From Brevibacillus formosus (GTDB lineage: Bacteria; Bacillota; Bacilli; Brevibacillales; Brevibacillaceae), in NCBI RefSeq assembly GCF_003013405.1, contig NZ_PXZL01000012.1:1-64000 (forward strand): a stretch of 64,000 bases of DNA, in the 5' to 3' direction. This document shows positions 41,277-47,906 of the stretch, in pieces. Below the pieces are notes generated by a model. The model was not told the DNA's origin and made no database searches. It saw only the letters and a program-made list of their open reading frames with translations. The translations under genes and the position numbers were made by a program. Numbering within the stretch: the stretch's first letter is position 1; each line of letters starts with the position of its first letter.

Positions 41277-41666
41277 GTGAAAAAAGTCCTGTTAGCATTG
41301 ACTCTAGTATTTGCTGTATCCTCTTCTGCATTTGCTGCAAGTTCGGAAACAGAGCCCAACAATACCTTTGAAACGGCTGATTCCTTTACAATAAACACAG
41401 GCATTTCAGGAACCACTGATTTCGATGACCGAGATTACTTCGTTTTTCAAGCAAACAAGACTGGGAAAGTTCGCGTTACACTGACACATACGAGTGACAA
41501 AGGGGCTCCAGCATTCCAAGTATATGAACAAGACCGCACTAAGATTGGAACGTCTGACTATAGTACCCCTATGGAGATCAATGTAGTTGCAGGTAAAAAA
41601 TACTATGTGCAAGTATTGGGAATAGTCGGTTCCCCATCCTATACTGTATCCGCTGAAAATCTGTAA
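41277..41666 (+). CDS. Secreted PPC-domain protein
   Basis: The 129-residue protein has a signal peptide (MKKVLLALTLVFAVSSSAFA) and then a single pre-peptidase C-terminal (PPC) beta-sandwich: ETEPNNTFETADSF, GTTDFDDRDYFVFQANKTGKVRVTL, and YYVQVLGIVGSPSYTVSA. PPC domains usually end secreted peptidases; here the domain is free-standing, so it may act as a binding module. GTG start after AGGAGG. Confidence 0.85.
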   Translation: MKKVLLALTLVFAVSSSAFAASSETEPNNTFETADSFTINTGISGTTDFDDRDYFVFQANKTGKVRVTLTHTSDKGAPAFQVYEQDRTKIGTSDYSTPMEINVVAGKKYYVQVLGIVGSPSYTVSAENL

Positions 41667-41784
41667 TCAAGGATTGTCTAGAAAATAGATAACACTGTTG
41701 CAGAACAGCTTCGGTACGGCTTACGCCATATGCGATTTGTGATTACGAATCGATTTGAGGGAAGACAGCTTGATAATCTACAGA

Positions 41785-41818
41785 AGGAACCTGTCCAATT
41801 GTGGATGGGTTTTTTTCG
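41785..41818 (+). terminator. Terminator-like near copy of the 41104 hairpin
   Basis: AACC with inner TCCA pairs with inner TGGA and GGTT, followed by seven Ts. It differs from the hairpin at 41104 by only a few bases, and the PPC gene lies between the two. Confidence 0.6.
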
Positions 41819-42384
41819 TAAATAATAGGGTAAACAACTTTCGCAAAAAAGTGATATGGGATCATACATAATTGGTAAAGTGTTTTTCGTGGAGAAAGTG
41901 TTCTACTAAATTTTTTGATTAAGTACTGCGCGTTCTGTTCTCAAAAGTGATTCGGGATGTGGGCCTGGCAGTGAGGATCACTCATATCGGCAGTGCTGAT
42001 CCGGAAGTGAGCTTGACGATCATTCAGATGCACCGCATTAATCGTTAAAAGAATCACTGTTGAAGCTCGGAAACGCTCGTGTGGAGTGTAAATTTTCACG
42101 GGTGGATGGTAGGGAAGTGACATTTTACACAAACAAGCGATAGGTGCGCTGCACATTATCCGGTTCATCCTTAGTATCACGGTAGGATTTACTTGCCGTT
42201 CCTCGAAGAAGATTCCGAAAACATGCTGGCAGAAGATACGAAAATGAAGGACCTGCAGAGAAATGTAGTTGCATGGATAGTAGGTGGGGGGCAAATTCCC
42301 CCGTTTCCAACTAGTACGAATTATATTATCATTGGATATAATTCCATCATTCTACTTTTTGCGAAAAGGGGAATACATAACGCA

Positions 42385-42846
42385 ATGTTTAACGAACGGA
42401 AAGCGTTACAAATGACATTGCAGGCCATGCTAGAGCAGCGTATGGCACTGCGTCGACAGTATGTTGATCAGGACAAGCAGTTGGGAGCTGACATCAAGCA
42501 GCTTCTGAGCCGCATTCGCGAGTTGGATAATGAAGCCGGGATCGGAGAAGAAGTGAGCCAAGACGATGTAGCTATGTCAACAGAGGAATATTCCGATGAT
42601 GTGATGAAGCGAATGAAGGTGAGAAAGGCGCACATTCGTCATGATTATGTGGAAGTTGCGAAGCACATCGAAAACCTGTTACGGGAATCGATGTCGCCAA
42701 TGTCATTGGCTGATCTCTGCTCCGTATTGAAAGCACGGCACCAGGTAGAGTTTGCGAGTCCCTACATTGGTGTACAGAAGTCATTAAAGTATTTACCCCA
42801 AGTAAAAGTAGAAAAGGACGGGCGGAAACTGATTTTTTCACTCTAG
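42385..42846 (+). CDS. Rok-like nucleoid-binding repressor
   Basis: The 153-residue protein starts MFNERKALQMTLQ, close to the Bacillus subtilis Rok N-terminus (MFNEREALR), followed by a coiled-coil oligomerisation region to about residue 50, an acidic linker and a C-terminal winged-helix-like domain (KHIENLLRESMSPMSLADLCSVLKARHQVEF...VQKSLKYLPQVKVEKDGRKLIF). Rok silences AT-rich foreign DNA. A long frame upstream (42193) has no ribosome site, and the GGGG in front of this ATG is distant. The 700-bp gene-poor, AT-rich region upstream fits self-silencing. Confidence 0.75.
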   Translation: MFNERKALQMTLQAMLEQRMALRRQYVDQDKQLGADIKQLLSRIRELDNEAGIGEEVSQDDVAMSTEEYSDDVMKRMKVRKAHIRHDYVEVAKHIENLLRESMSPMSLADLCSVLKARHQVEFASPYIGVQKSLKYLPQVKVEKDGRKLIFSL

Positions 42847-42944
42847 GAAAGCAGGGTGAGATAGGCAGTTTCGCGGGAGGCAAGACCTCAAAAAGGCGAT
42901 GTGTCTATGCACAATCGCCTTTTGGTGTCTATTGATTTACTTGC

Positions 42945-43382
42945 TTATTGTAAGAAGGATTTGAGCATCCAAATGTGTTTTTCCAAGCTGCTGCGGATTC
43001 CCAACAGCATATCGGCTGTGGCTTCATCGTCGGCTTGGTCTGCCGTTTCCATAGCCAGCTTCAGTTCATCCACGAGAATGGAGAAGTCTCTCGCGATCGT
43101 TTCTACCATTTCCTCAGCTGTTTCGCTTCCTTGTGCTTCGGTGATGCTTGCTGTGTTCAGACATGCAGCCAAAGTCGCTACAGGCTTTCCGCCGATGGAG
43201 AGGACACGTTCAGCGAGGGAATCGAGATTCGCTGCTGCTTCGTTGTACAATTCCTCAAATTTTGCGTGGAGCGTAAAGAAGTGCGGTCCTTTTACATTCC
43301 AGTGAAAATTGTGTAGTTTTGTATAGAGGACTGTCCAGTTTGCCACTTGTTTATTTAGAGCGCTGTAGAGTGTGTTTTCCAT
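42945..43382 (-). CDS. dps: Dps-family mini-ferritin
   Basis: The 145-residue protein has the Dps ferroxidase signature: LHNFHWNVKGPHFFTLHAKFEELYNEAAANLDSLAERV, which supplies the His, Asp and Glu ligands at the dimer interface, and a final helix with HIWMLKSFLQ. It stores iron and protects DNA from peroxide. A consensus promoter and a PerR-type box lie upstream, as for MrgA. Confidence 0.95.
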   Translation of the reverse strand: MENTLYSALNKQVANWTVLYTKLHNFHWNVKGPHFFTLHAKFEELYNEAAANLDSLAERVLSIGGKPVATLAACLNTASITEAQGSETAEEMVETIARDFSILVDELKLAMETADQADDEATADMLLGIRSSLEKHIWMLKSFLQ

Positions 43383-43399
43383 CGAGAATCTCTCCTTAT

Positions 43400-43414
43400 T
43401 TATAATAATTATTT
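43400..43414. promoter_or_regulatory. PerR-type operator
   Basis: TTATAATAATTATTT matches the PerR box TTATAATNATTATAA at 13 of 15 positions and lies just downstream of the dps -10, so bound PerR would block initiation. Confidence 0.7.
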
Positions 43415-43424
43415 GTTTAAACTT

Positions 43425-43452
43425 ATTATAAACTAATAAGAGTTATTGTCAA
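43425..43452 (-). promoter_or_regulatory. Consensus promoter of dps
   Basis: On the minus strand TTGACA (43452-43447), a 16-base spacer and TATAAT (43430-43425). Confidence 0.85.
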
Positions 43453-43469
43453 CAACCAGGAGGAAATTT

Positions 43470-44102
43470 ATGCAGCAGCTGCGTATCGGTGCGGTTATTT
43501 TAGCGGGCGGAAAAAGCAGCAGAATGGGCTCGCCAAAGCAAAAATTGCCGTGGAGGGACGGAACCTTTTTAACAGAGCTGGTAAAGGAAGTACAGGCGGT
43601 TGGCTTGTCTTGCTTCATTGTAGCGAACGATTTTTCGGACACTCAAGTGACACAAAAGGAACAAATTGATGTACAGCCCGTCACAATAACACCTGATCTG
43701 GTACCATCCTGCGGTCCTGTGAGTGGACTGGTTACTGCTTTTCGCGTAAGCTCCGAGGATGCTTTGCTGGTGTTGTCCTGCGACCTACCTTTTATGGATC
43801 GTGTACAAATAGCCAAACTCATTGAATTTGCCAGGGAGAGGGACGACTGGGATGTGATTGTCGCCCAATCAGAAGGACGAACCCATCCATTATGTGCAGT
43901 GTACCATCGGAGAACGCAGACTAATTGGGAGCAGGCGCTGTTGCATGGACAGCGAAGATTGATGCGGACTTTAGATGAACTGCGAGTGGTGCCCTTGCCT
44001 GATGAATGGTTGGACCCTTGGGCTGTATTTAATGTAAACACGCCGGAAGAGTACGAACAGGCAAAAAGCGAAGAAAAACGCAGAAAGACAGGACATGCTT
44101 GA
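43470..44102 (+). CDS. mobA: Molybdenum cofactor guanylyltransferase-like protein
   Basis: The 210-residue nucleotidyltransferase has the MobA signature AGGKSSRMGSPKQKLPW at the N-terminus, LVLSCDLPFMD for the metal-binding DxD-type strand, THPLCAVYH, and the C-terminal WAVFNVNTPEEY. It would attach GMP to molybdopterin. MocA-type cytidylyltransferases share the fold, but the FNVNTPEEY ending favours MobA. AGGAGG precedes 43470. It opens the molybdoenzyme island. Confidence 0.88.
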   Translation: MQQLRIGAVILAGGKSSRMGSPKQKLPWRDGTFLTELVKEVQAVGLSCFIVANDFSDTQVTQKEQIDVQPVTITPDLVPSCGPVSGLVTAFRVSSEDALLVLSCDLPFMDRVQIAKLIEFARERDDWDVIVAQSEGRTHPLCAVYHRRTQTNWEQALLHGQRRLMRTLDELRVVPLPDEWLDPWAVFNVNTPEEYEQAKSEEKRRKTGHA

Positions 44103-44118
44103 GACGTGTCCTGTTTTT
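44089..44118 (+). terminator. Terminator of mobA
   Basis: CAGGACA pairs with TGTCCTG and is followed by five Ts. The stem begins in the last codons of the gene. Confidence 0.8.
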
Positions 44119-44219
44119 CGTTTGGAAAAAAGGGGCTTTTCATAGAGGGCTATCATACAAGCGTTTCTCTGGACAAACCGTATGAATAGTAGTGATGGCT
44201 AACGAAAGGAGGGAGCGCA

Positions 44220-44696
44220 ATGACAAGAAAGTGCAAAATACAGGGCAAACACCATGGTCAACACTATTGCGGCAAAAAACCCGACAAGTATTACGACCAC
44301 CACTGTTGCGGCAAAAAACCCGACAAGTATTACGACCACCACTGCTGTTGCAAAAAAACCGACAGATATTACGACACCTACTGCTGCTGCAAAAAACATG
44401 ACAAGTATTACGATTACCACTGCTGTTGCAAGAAACACGACGATTACTACGAGCCACACTGCTGCTGCAAAAAGCATGAACATTGCCACGATCACTGCTC
44501 TTGCTGCAAACAACATGATTGCAAAGGCTTTGAAAAACATGACCACCATTGTTGCAAAAAGCAAGACATAGATGATGAAGACGAAGAAGAGGACGAAGAC
44601 GAAGACAAAGACAAAGATGAAGAAGATGATGAGGACGAAGACGAAGATGAAGACGACCACTGCAAGCATAAAAGGAAACATTGCTGCTGCAAATAA
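44220..44696 (+). CDS. Cys/His/Tyr-rich tandem-repeat protein with acidic C-terminal tract
   Basis: The 158-residue protein is made of at least six 13-residue repeats of the form CC[GC]KKxDKYYDxH (residues about 17-94), a degenerate seventh, then an acidic tract of Asp/Glu and Lys, and a final CKHKRKHCCCK. It has about 28 cysteines and 18 histidines, with no signal peptide or membrane span. The GAAAGGAGGGAG site before ATG is very strong. Dense CCC and YY patterns suggest metal binding or oxidative cross-linking, as in spore coat or metallothionein-type proteins. I recognise no family. It lies alone between mobA and fdhD. Confidence 0.7.
   Translation: MTRKCKIQGKHHGQHYCGKKPDKYYDHHCCGKKPDKYYDHHCCCKKTDRYYDTYCCCKKHDKYYDYHCCCKKHDDYYEPHCCCKKHEHCHDHCSCCKQHDCKGFEKHDHHCCKKQDIDDEDEEEDEDEDKDKDEEDDEDEDEDEDDHCKHKRKHCCCK
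44262..44458 (+). repeat. In-frame tandem repeats, 39-bp unit
   Basis: The DNA encoding the Cys/His repeats shows five or more 39-bp copies, of which the first two are almost identical (GGCAAAAAACCCGACAAG...). They are coding repeats, not a CRISPR array. Confidence 0.85.
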
Positions 44697-44718
44697 AAAA
44701 TTCCCACGTTCAAAGAAC

Positions 44719-44747
44719 AAAAGCCCGAGAGGATAACTCGGGCTTTG
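44719..44747 (+). terminator. Terminator of the Cys/His-repeat gene
   Basis: AAAGCCCGAG pairs with CTCGGGCTTT around AGGATAA. Confidence 0.75.
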
Positions 44748-44772
44748 AGATTTCCAAATGAAAAAACATAGA

Positions 44773-44806
44773 AAAGCGGGAAGGCTCTAAGCTTGTCCCG
44801 CTTTTG
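44773..44806. terminator. Terminator of fdhD (second hairpin of a convergent pair)
   Basis: AAAAGCGGGA pairs with TCCCGCTTTT. Its minus-strand T-run serves fdhD. Confidence 0.75.
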
Positions 44807-44819
44807 ATTGATTTCTTCT

Positions 44820-45617
44820 TTAAGGCAGAAGAATTCTTTCGGCTTGTGTATACACGTTCATTTTGTCATTGCGGATAAAACCGACTGCCGTGAGCTTCAG
44901 TTCATCTGCCAATTGCAGGGCGAGATCAGTTGGAGCGGACTTCGACAAAATGATGCCAGCACCAATCTTGGCAGCCTTGAGCAGCACTTCAGACGAGATG
45001 CGTCCACTGAATACAAGAATTTTGTCCGTGGTGGAAATGTTATCTCGCAAGCATTTCCCATAGATCTTGTCGAGAGCATTGTGACGCCCGATATCGGAGA
45101 ACTGAAGCAAAACTTCATCCGGTGTACAGAGGGCTGCATTGTGGACGCCACCTGTTTGGCGGTGGATCTCAGACGACGCTTGCAATTCCTTCATCAGGCG
45201 CATGCATTGAGCTGGGGTGACAGTTGTTGTGCTTTCAACAGGCTTTGCTGTGCGCGCATCGCTAAAAAAGTAAAAGGATTGTCTGCTTTTTCCGCAGCAG
45301 GAAGTAATTCTGCGTTTGGAGTAAAAGCTCTGCGACAAAATCGTTTCTTTATGCAAATCAACGTAAGCAAACCCTTGAGCCTCATTAATCGTAAGCTGTT
45401 TGATTTCCGAGTAGCTCTTGATGACACCCTCAGCTGCGAGAAAACCAACGACCATTTCTTCCAAGTCGGCCGGGGTACATACGATCGTAGCGAATTCCTC
45501 ATCATTGAGGAAAATCGTGAGGGGGTACTCGGTAACGATTTCGTCGTCTTCCCAGCCATGTTGGTCAGCAGAAATTTTCAACACAGGCAATCGGGTGGTG
45601 ATGGTTAGCTCGGACAT
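44820..45617 (-). CDS. fdhD: Formate dehydrogenase accessory sulfurtransferase FdhD
   Basis: The 265-residue protein has the FdhD signatures: EYPLTIFLNDEEFATIVCTPADLEEMVVGFLAAEGVI, the redox-cysteine loop SCCGKSR, the TGGVHNAALC block and DIGRHNALDKIYG, IFSGRISSEVLLKAAKIG. FdhD passes sulfur from IscS to the molybdenum cofactor before it enters formate dehydrogenase. It is transcribed away from the antiporter, and the YdeP-type enzyme is 2.3 kb away. Confidence 0.95.
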   Translation of the reverse strand: MSELTITTRLPVLKISADQHGWEDDEIVTEYPLTIFLNDEEFATIVCTPADLEEMVVGFLAAEGVIKSYSEIKQLTINEAQGFAYVDLHKETILSQSFYSKRRITSCCGKSRQSFYFFSDARTAKPVESTTTVTPAQCMRLMKELQASSEIHRQTGGVHNAALCTPDEVLLQFSDIGRHNALDKIYGKCLRDNISTTDKILVFSGRISSEVLLKAAKIGAGIILSKSAPTDLALQLADELKLTAVGFIRNDKMNVYTQAERILLP

Positions 45618-45708
45618 ACGGGCCTCCTTTTTGTCGAAATTATGAAGTTTTCATGGCTATTTTGTGAGGAAAATATTGTCGAGTGAACGCTTACATGGTA
45701 GTATACTA

Positions 45709-45714
45709 TGTGAG
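45709..45714 (+). promoter_or_regulatory. Possible -10 of the antiporter leader transcript
   Basis: TATACT lies upstream of leader RNA 1, with no clear -35 at the normal spacing. The assignment is weak. Confidence 0.3.
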
Positions 45715-45779
45715 ATGAAAAGTGTCATAAAATTTTCGTCTTTCCATGTATTCATAGCGTAAGGACAGATTGACACGGA

Positions 45780-45959
45780 GCAGCGACCCTGCCACCGATT
45801 ATTTTGTAGCCTTGCAGCGAATTACATAGTGAACACAATGCTTGTTGATGCTGATGTAGCGTTCCTGCTGATGATTAACTGCTGTGTTTCATCGTAGCCC
45901 TCGTTTCCAGTTGTGGAAACCTGGGTGAGTCGGTGAAATCAGCAGTTTTTCTTTTTTTC
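45780..45959 (+). ncRNA. Candidate structured leader RNA 1 (paired motif with terminator)
   Basis: Three blocks occur: A, GCAGCGACCCTGCCACCG (45780-45797); B, GAATT-N8-AACACAATG (45819-45840); C, GTAGCGTTCCTGC (45856-45868). A terminator follows at 45877-45959. The same three blocks, in the same order with similar spacing, precede the molybdoenzyme gene at 47724-47803. A and C each fold as a four-base stem with a CGNNC loop. The motif matches no leader class I know. Confidence 0.7.
45877..45959 (+). terminator. Terminator of leader RNA 1
   Basis: AACTGCTG plus TTTCA pairs with TGAAA plus CAGCAGTT, with the inner hairpin GTTTCC/GGAAAC in the loop, followed by a T-rich run. It ends 50 bases before the antiporter start. 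Block C contains another CTGCTG that could compete for the same CAGCAG. Confidence 0.85.
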
Positions 45960-46009
45960 GCGAAGGCTGCTGATGAATCCGCAGCATGCTAAAGACCATT
46001 GCGAAGGAG

Positions 46010-47293
46010 ATGAATGATTTGGAACAAAAAGTGAAAAACCGTTGGCTTATCGCGTTGGCTGCGGTGGGCATCCACATCTCGATTGGCTCGGTGTACGCCT
46101 GGAGTGTATTTACCAAGCCAATTACCGAGCAATTCGGCTGGGACTTGCCAGACGTTCAATTTACGTTTAGTATTGCGATCTTGTTCTTGGGGCTGTCTGC
46201 TGCCTTCCTCGGTCATTATGTCGAAAAGCACGGCCCGCGCAAAGCTGGCATTCTCGCATCTATCTTTTTTGGAGTAGGAACTGTCGGGGCTGGCTTGGCG
46301 ATCCAATTGAGCAGCTTGCCTCTGTTGTACTTATGTTATGGAGTGCTGGGCGGTATCGGACTTGGGGTAGGCTATATCACGCCAGTATCGACTCTGGTCA
46401 AATGGTTTCCGGATCGTCGTGGGTTAGCAACGGGTCTTGCCATTATGGGCTTCGGTTTTGCTTCCATGATTGCCAGTCCGATTATGAACGCTTTGATTGC
46501 AAATGTAGGAATCGCGAACACCTTTTATATTTTGGGCATTATTTATTTCATTGTAATGTTGGCTTCGGCTCAATATTTGGCTCCACCTCCAAAAGGCTGG
46601 GTACCGGCTGGATTTTCCGCTGAGGGAACAGTTGGCAGCAAGCAAATCAAAAAAGATTTGTGCCAATTGACTGCCAACGAAGCGATCAAGACACGCCGTT
46701 TTTACTGGCTGTGGCTGATGCTGTTTATCAATGTGACATGTGGAATCGCTGTCATTTCGGTAGCATCGCCGATGGCGCAAGAAATGGTGGGCATGTCTGT
46801 CGGAACAGCAGCTTTGATGGTAGGGCTAAACGGTTTGTTCAACGGTGGTGGACGAATCGGCTGGGCTTCTCTGTCTGATTTCATTGGACGACCAAACACG
46901 TACACAGCTTTCTTTGCTATCCAAATGGTACTGTTCTTCCTGTTGCCGAATATGTCCAATCCGATCTTGTTCATGGTGGCGATGTTCATCATTATGACCT
47001 GTTACGGCGGTGGCTTTGCATCCATTCCGGCTTACATCGGTGACTTGTTTGGAACGAAGCAATTGGGCGCGATTCACGGCTATATTCTGACGGCATGGGC
47101 TGCTGCCGGCTTGGCAGGACCGATCTTTGCAGCATGGGTTCGCAAGACGACAGAAAGCTATACAGGAACCATGAGTGTTTTCGCAGGAATGTTCGTTGTC
47201 GCTCTGGTGATCTCGCTATTCGTCCGTCTGGATATCAGAAAACTGAAGGAAGAAGCCAAACAAAGAGAAAAGTCTGTTGAATTGGCTAGTTAA
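46010..47293 (+). CDS. OFA-family MFS transporter (oxalate/formate antiporter-like)
   Basis: The 427-residue protein has twelve transmembrane segments with the OFA pattern: NRWLIALAAVGIHISIGSVYAWSVFTKPI at the start, GVGYITPVSTLVKWFPDRRGLATGLAIMGFG and YGGGFASIPAYIGDLFGTKQLGAIHGYILTAWAAAG in the second half. The family exchanges oxalate, formate or related monocarboxylates. Next to a formate dehydrogenase-type enzyme and FdhD, formate is the best guess. AAGGAG precedes 46010. It is controlled by leader RNA 1. Confidence 0.87.
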   Translation: MNDLEQKVKNRWLIALAAVGIHISIGSVYAWSVFTKPITEQFGWDLPDVQFTFSIAILFLGLSAAFLGHYVEKHGPRKAGILASIFFGVGTVGAGLAIQLSSLPLLYLCYGVLGGIGLGVGYITPVSTLVKWFPDRRGLATGLAIMGFGFASMIASPIMNALIANVGIANTFYILGIIYFIVMLASAQYLAPPPKGWVPAGFSAEGTVGSKQIKKDLCQLTANEAIKTRRFYWLWLMLFINVTCGIAVISVASPMAQEMVGMSVGTAALMVGLNGLFNGGGRIGWASLSDFIGRPNTYTAFFAIQMVLFFLLPNMSNPILFMVAMFIIMTCYGGGFASIPAYIGDLFGTKQLGAIHGYILTAWAAAGLAGPIFAAWVRKTTESYTGTMSVFAGMFVVALVISLFVRLDIRKLKEEAKQREKSVELAS

Positions 47294-47346
47294 TCAATGG
47301 TAAAGTTTAAGTAGAGAATGATTTGAAGTAAAGGTGATTTTCCTCG

Positions 47347-47712
47347 ATGAATAAGTTCGAAGCAGAATTCAGTAATTTGGTCAGGGCTTTCCGAAAGCGC
47401 CATATGGGAAAGGGACCTAGCAAGATCAGCACCACGTTCTGCAAGAACTGGGCGATCTGCGAGATGGAAGGCAACCTTTCTCCGGTGGAAAAGTTCATCG
47501 CCACTTCGGAAGACGGAAAGCAGACATTACGAGCTGCCCGAACCGAAATGGTCAAAGAGATCTATCGGAAACACCAGCCAGTTGACATGGAAGCGTTTCT
47601 TGGAGCAAAACTCGTTGATCTATTCGTCGATATTGACATTGAACGGGATTTTGGAATGTCGATCTTTGTTTTTGATCAAGACATCGAAAAGAAAATGAAA
47701 AACGAACCGTAA
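47347..47712 (+). CDS. DUF2294-type protein
   Basis: The 121-residue protein (MNKFEAEFSNLVRAFRKRHMGKGPSKISTTFCKNWAICEMEGNLSPVEKFI...) matches the DUF2294 family of small cytoplasmic proteins often found near formate dehydrogenase genes in Bacillota. It contains two cysteines (FCKNWAIC) that may act in redox chemistry. AAAGGTGA precedes ATG. It lies 53 bases after the antiporter gene and 12 bases before leader RNA 2. Confidence 0.8.
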   Translation: MNKFEAEFSNLVRAFRKRHMGKGPSKISTTFCKNWAICEMEGNLSPVEKFIATSEDGKQTLRAARTEMVKEIYRKHQPVDMEAFLGAKLVDLFVDIDIERDFGMSIFVFDQDIEKKMKNEP

Positions 47713-47723
47713 GTCTAAACGAA

Positions 47724-47869
47724 GCAGCGTTCCTGTTCACCGGCTTAGACGTAACGGAATTCGCAAAAGCAAACACGAAGTTGAGACTAGGTAGCGAACC
47801 TGCCGTAGACAACCACCGTGAACACGCTCTTTTCCTATAGGACAAGGGACGGTTTCATGGTGGTTTTTT
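47724..47869 (+). ncRNA. Candidate structured leader RNA 2 (same motif as leader 1)
   Basis: Block A GCAGCG-TT-CCTG-TTC-ACCG (47724-47742), block B GAATT-N10-AACACGAAG (47757-47780) and block C GTAGCGAACCTGC (47791-47803) repeat the order of leader 1. A and C start 67 bases apart here and 76 in leader 1. Block A is enclosed by GTCTAA/TTAGAC arms. A terminator follows at 47811-47869, ahead of the molybdopterin enzyme. Confidence 0.7.
47811..47869 (+). terminator. Terminator of leader RNA 2
   Basis: AACCACC plus TGAA pairs with TTCA plus GGTGGTT, followed by six Ts. It ends 38 bases before the start codon. Confidence 0.85.
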
Positions 47870-47906
47870 CGTCTCAATGGAGTTTACTAGAGGGGAGACT
47901 AAAGAA

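Noticed and set aside
41923..42046. Open stretch reading VIRDVGLAVRITHIGSADP and ending at TAA
   Set aside because: It looks faintly protein-like, but has no ribosome site or usable start and no recognisable domain. It may be a remnant; not strong enough to list as a gene.
42193..42384. N-terminal extension of the Rok-like frame
   Set aside because: The extension is low in coding character, and the Rok family starts at MFNER.
44262..44458. Regular 39-bp repeats that could suggest CRISPR or a satellite
   Set aside because: They are contiguous and in frame within a gene with a strong ribosome site, with no spacers.
44199..44720. A 173-codon open frame on the minus strand, entirely hydrophobic
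   Set aside because: It is the antisense shadow of the Cys/His/Tyr repeats: codons such as TGC, CAC and GAC give hydrophobic residues on the other strand. It lacks a ribosome site.
45780..45868. Guanidine-II (mini-ykkC) as the identity of the paired hairpins
   Set aside because: Two small hairpins occur, but the loops are CGNNC rather than ACGR and block B has no counterpart in that class.
45780..47869. Moco riboswitch as the identity of the paired leaders
   Set aside because: The conserved strands I recall from the E. coli moaA leader are not present in either copy. A database search would be decisive.
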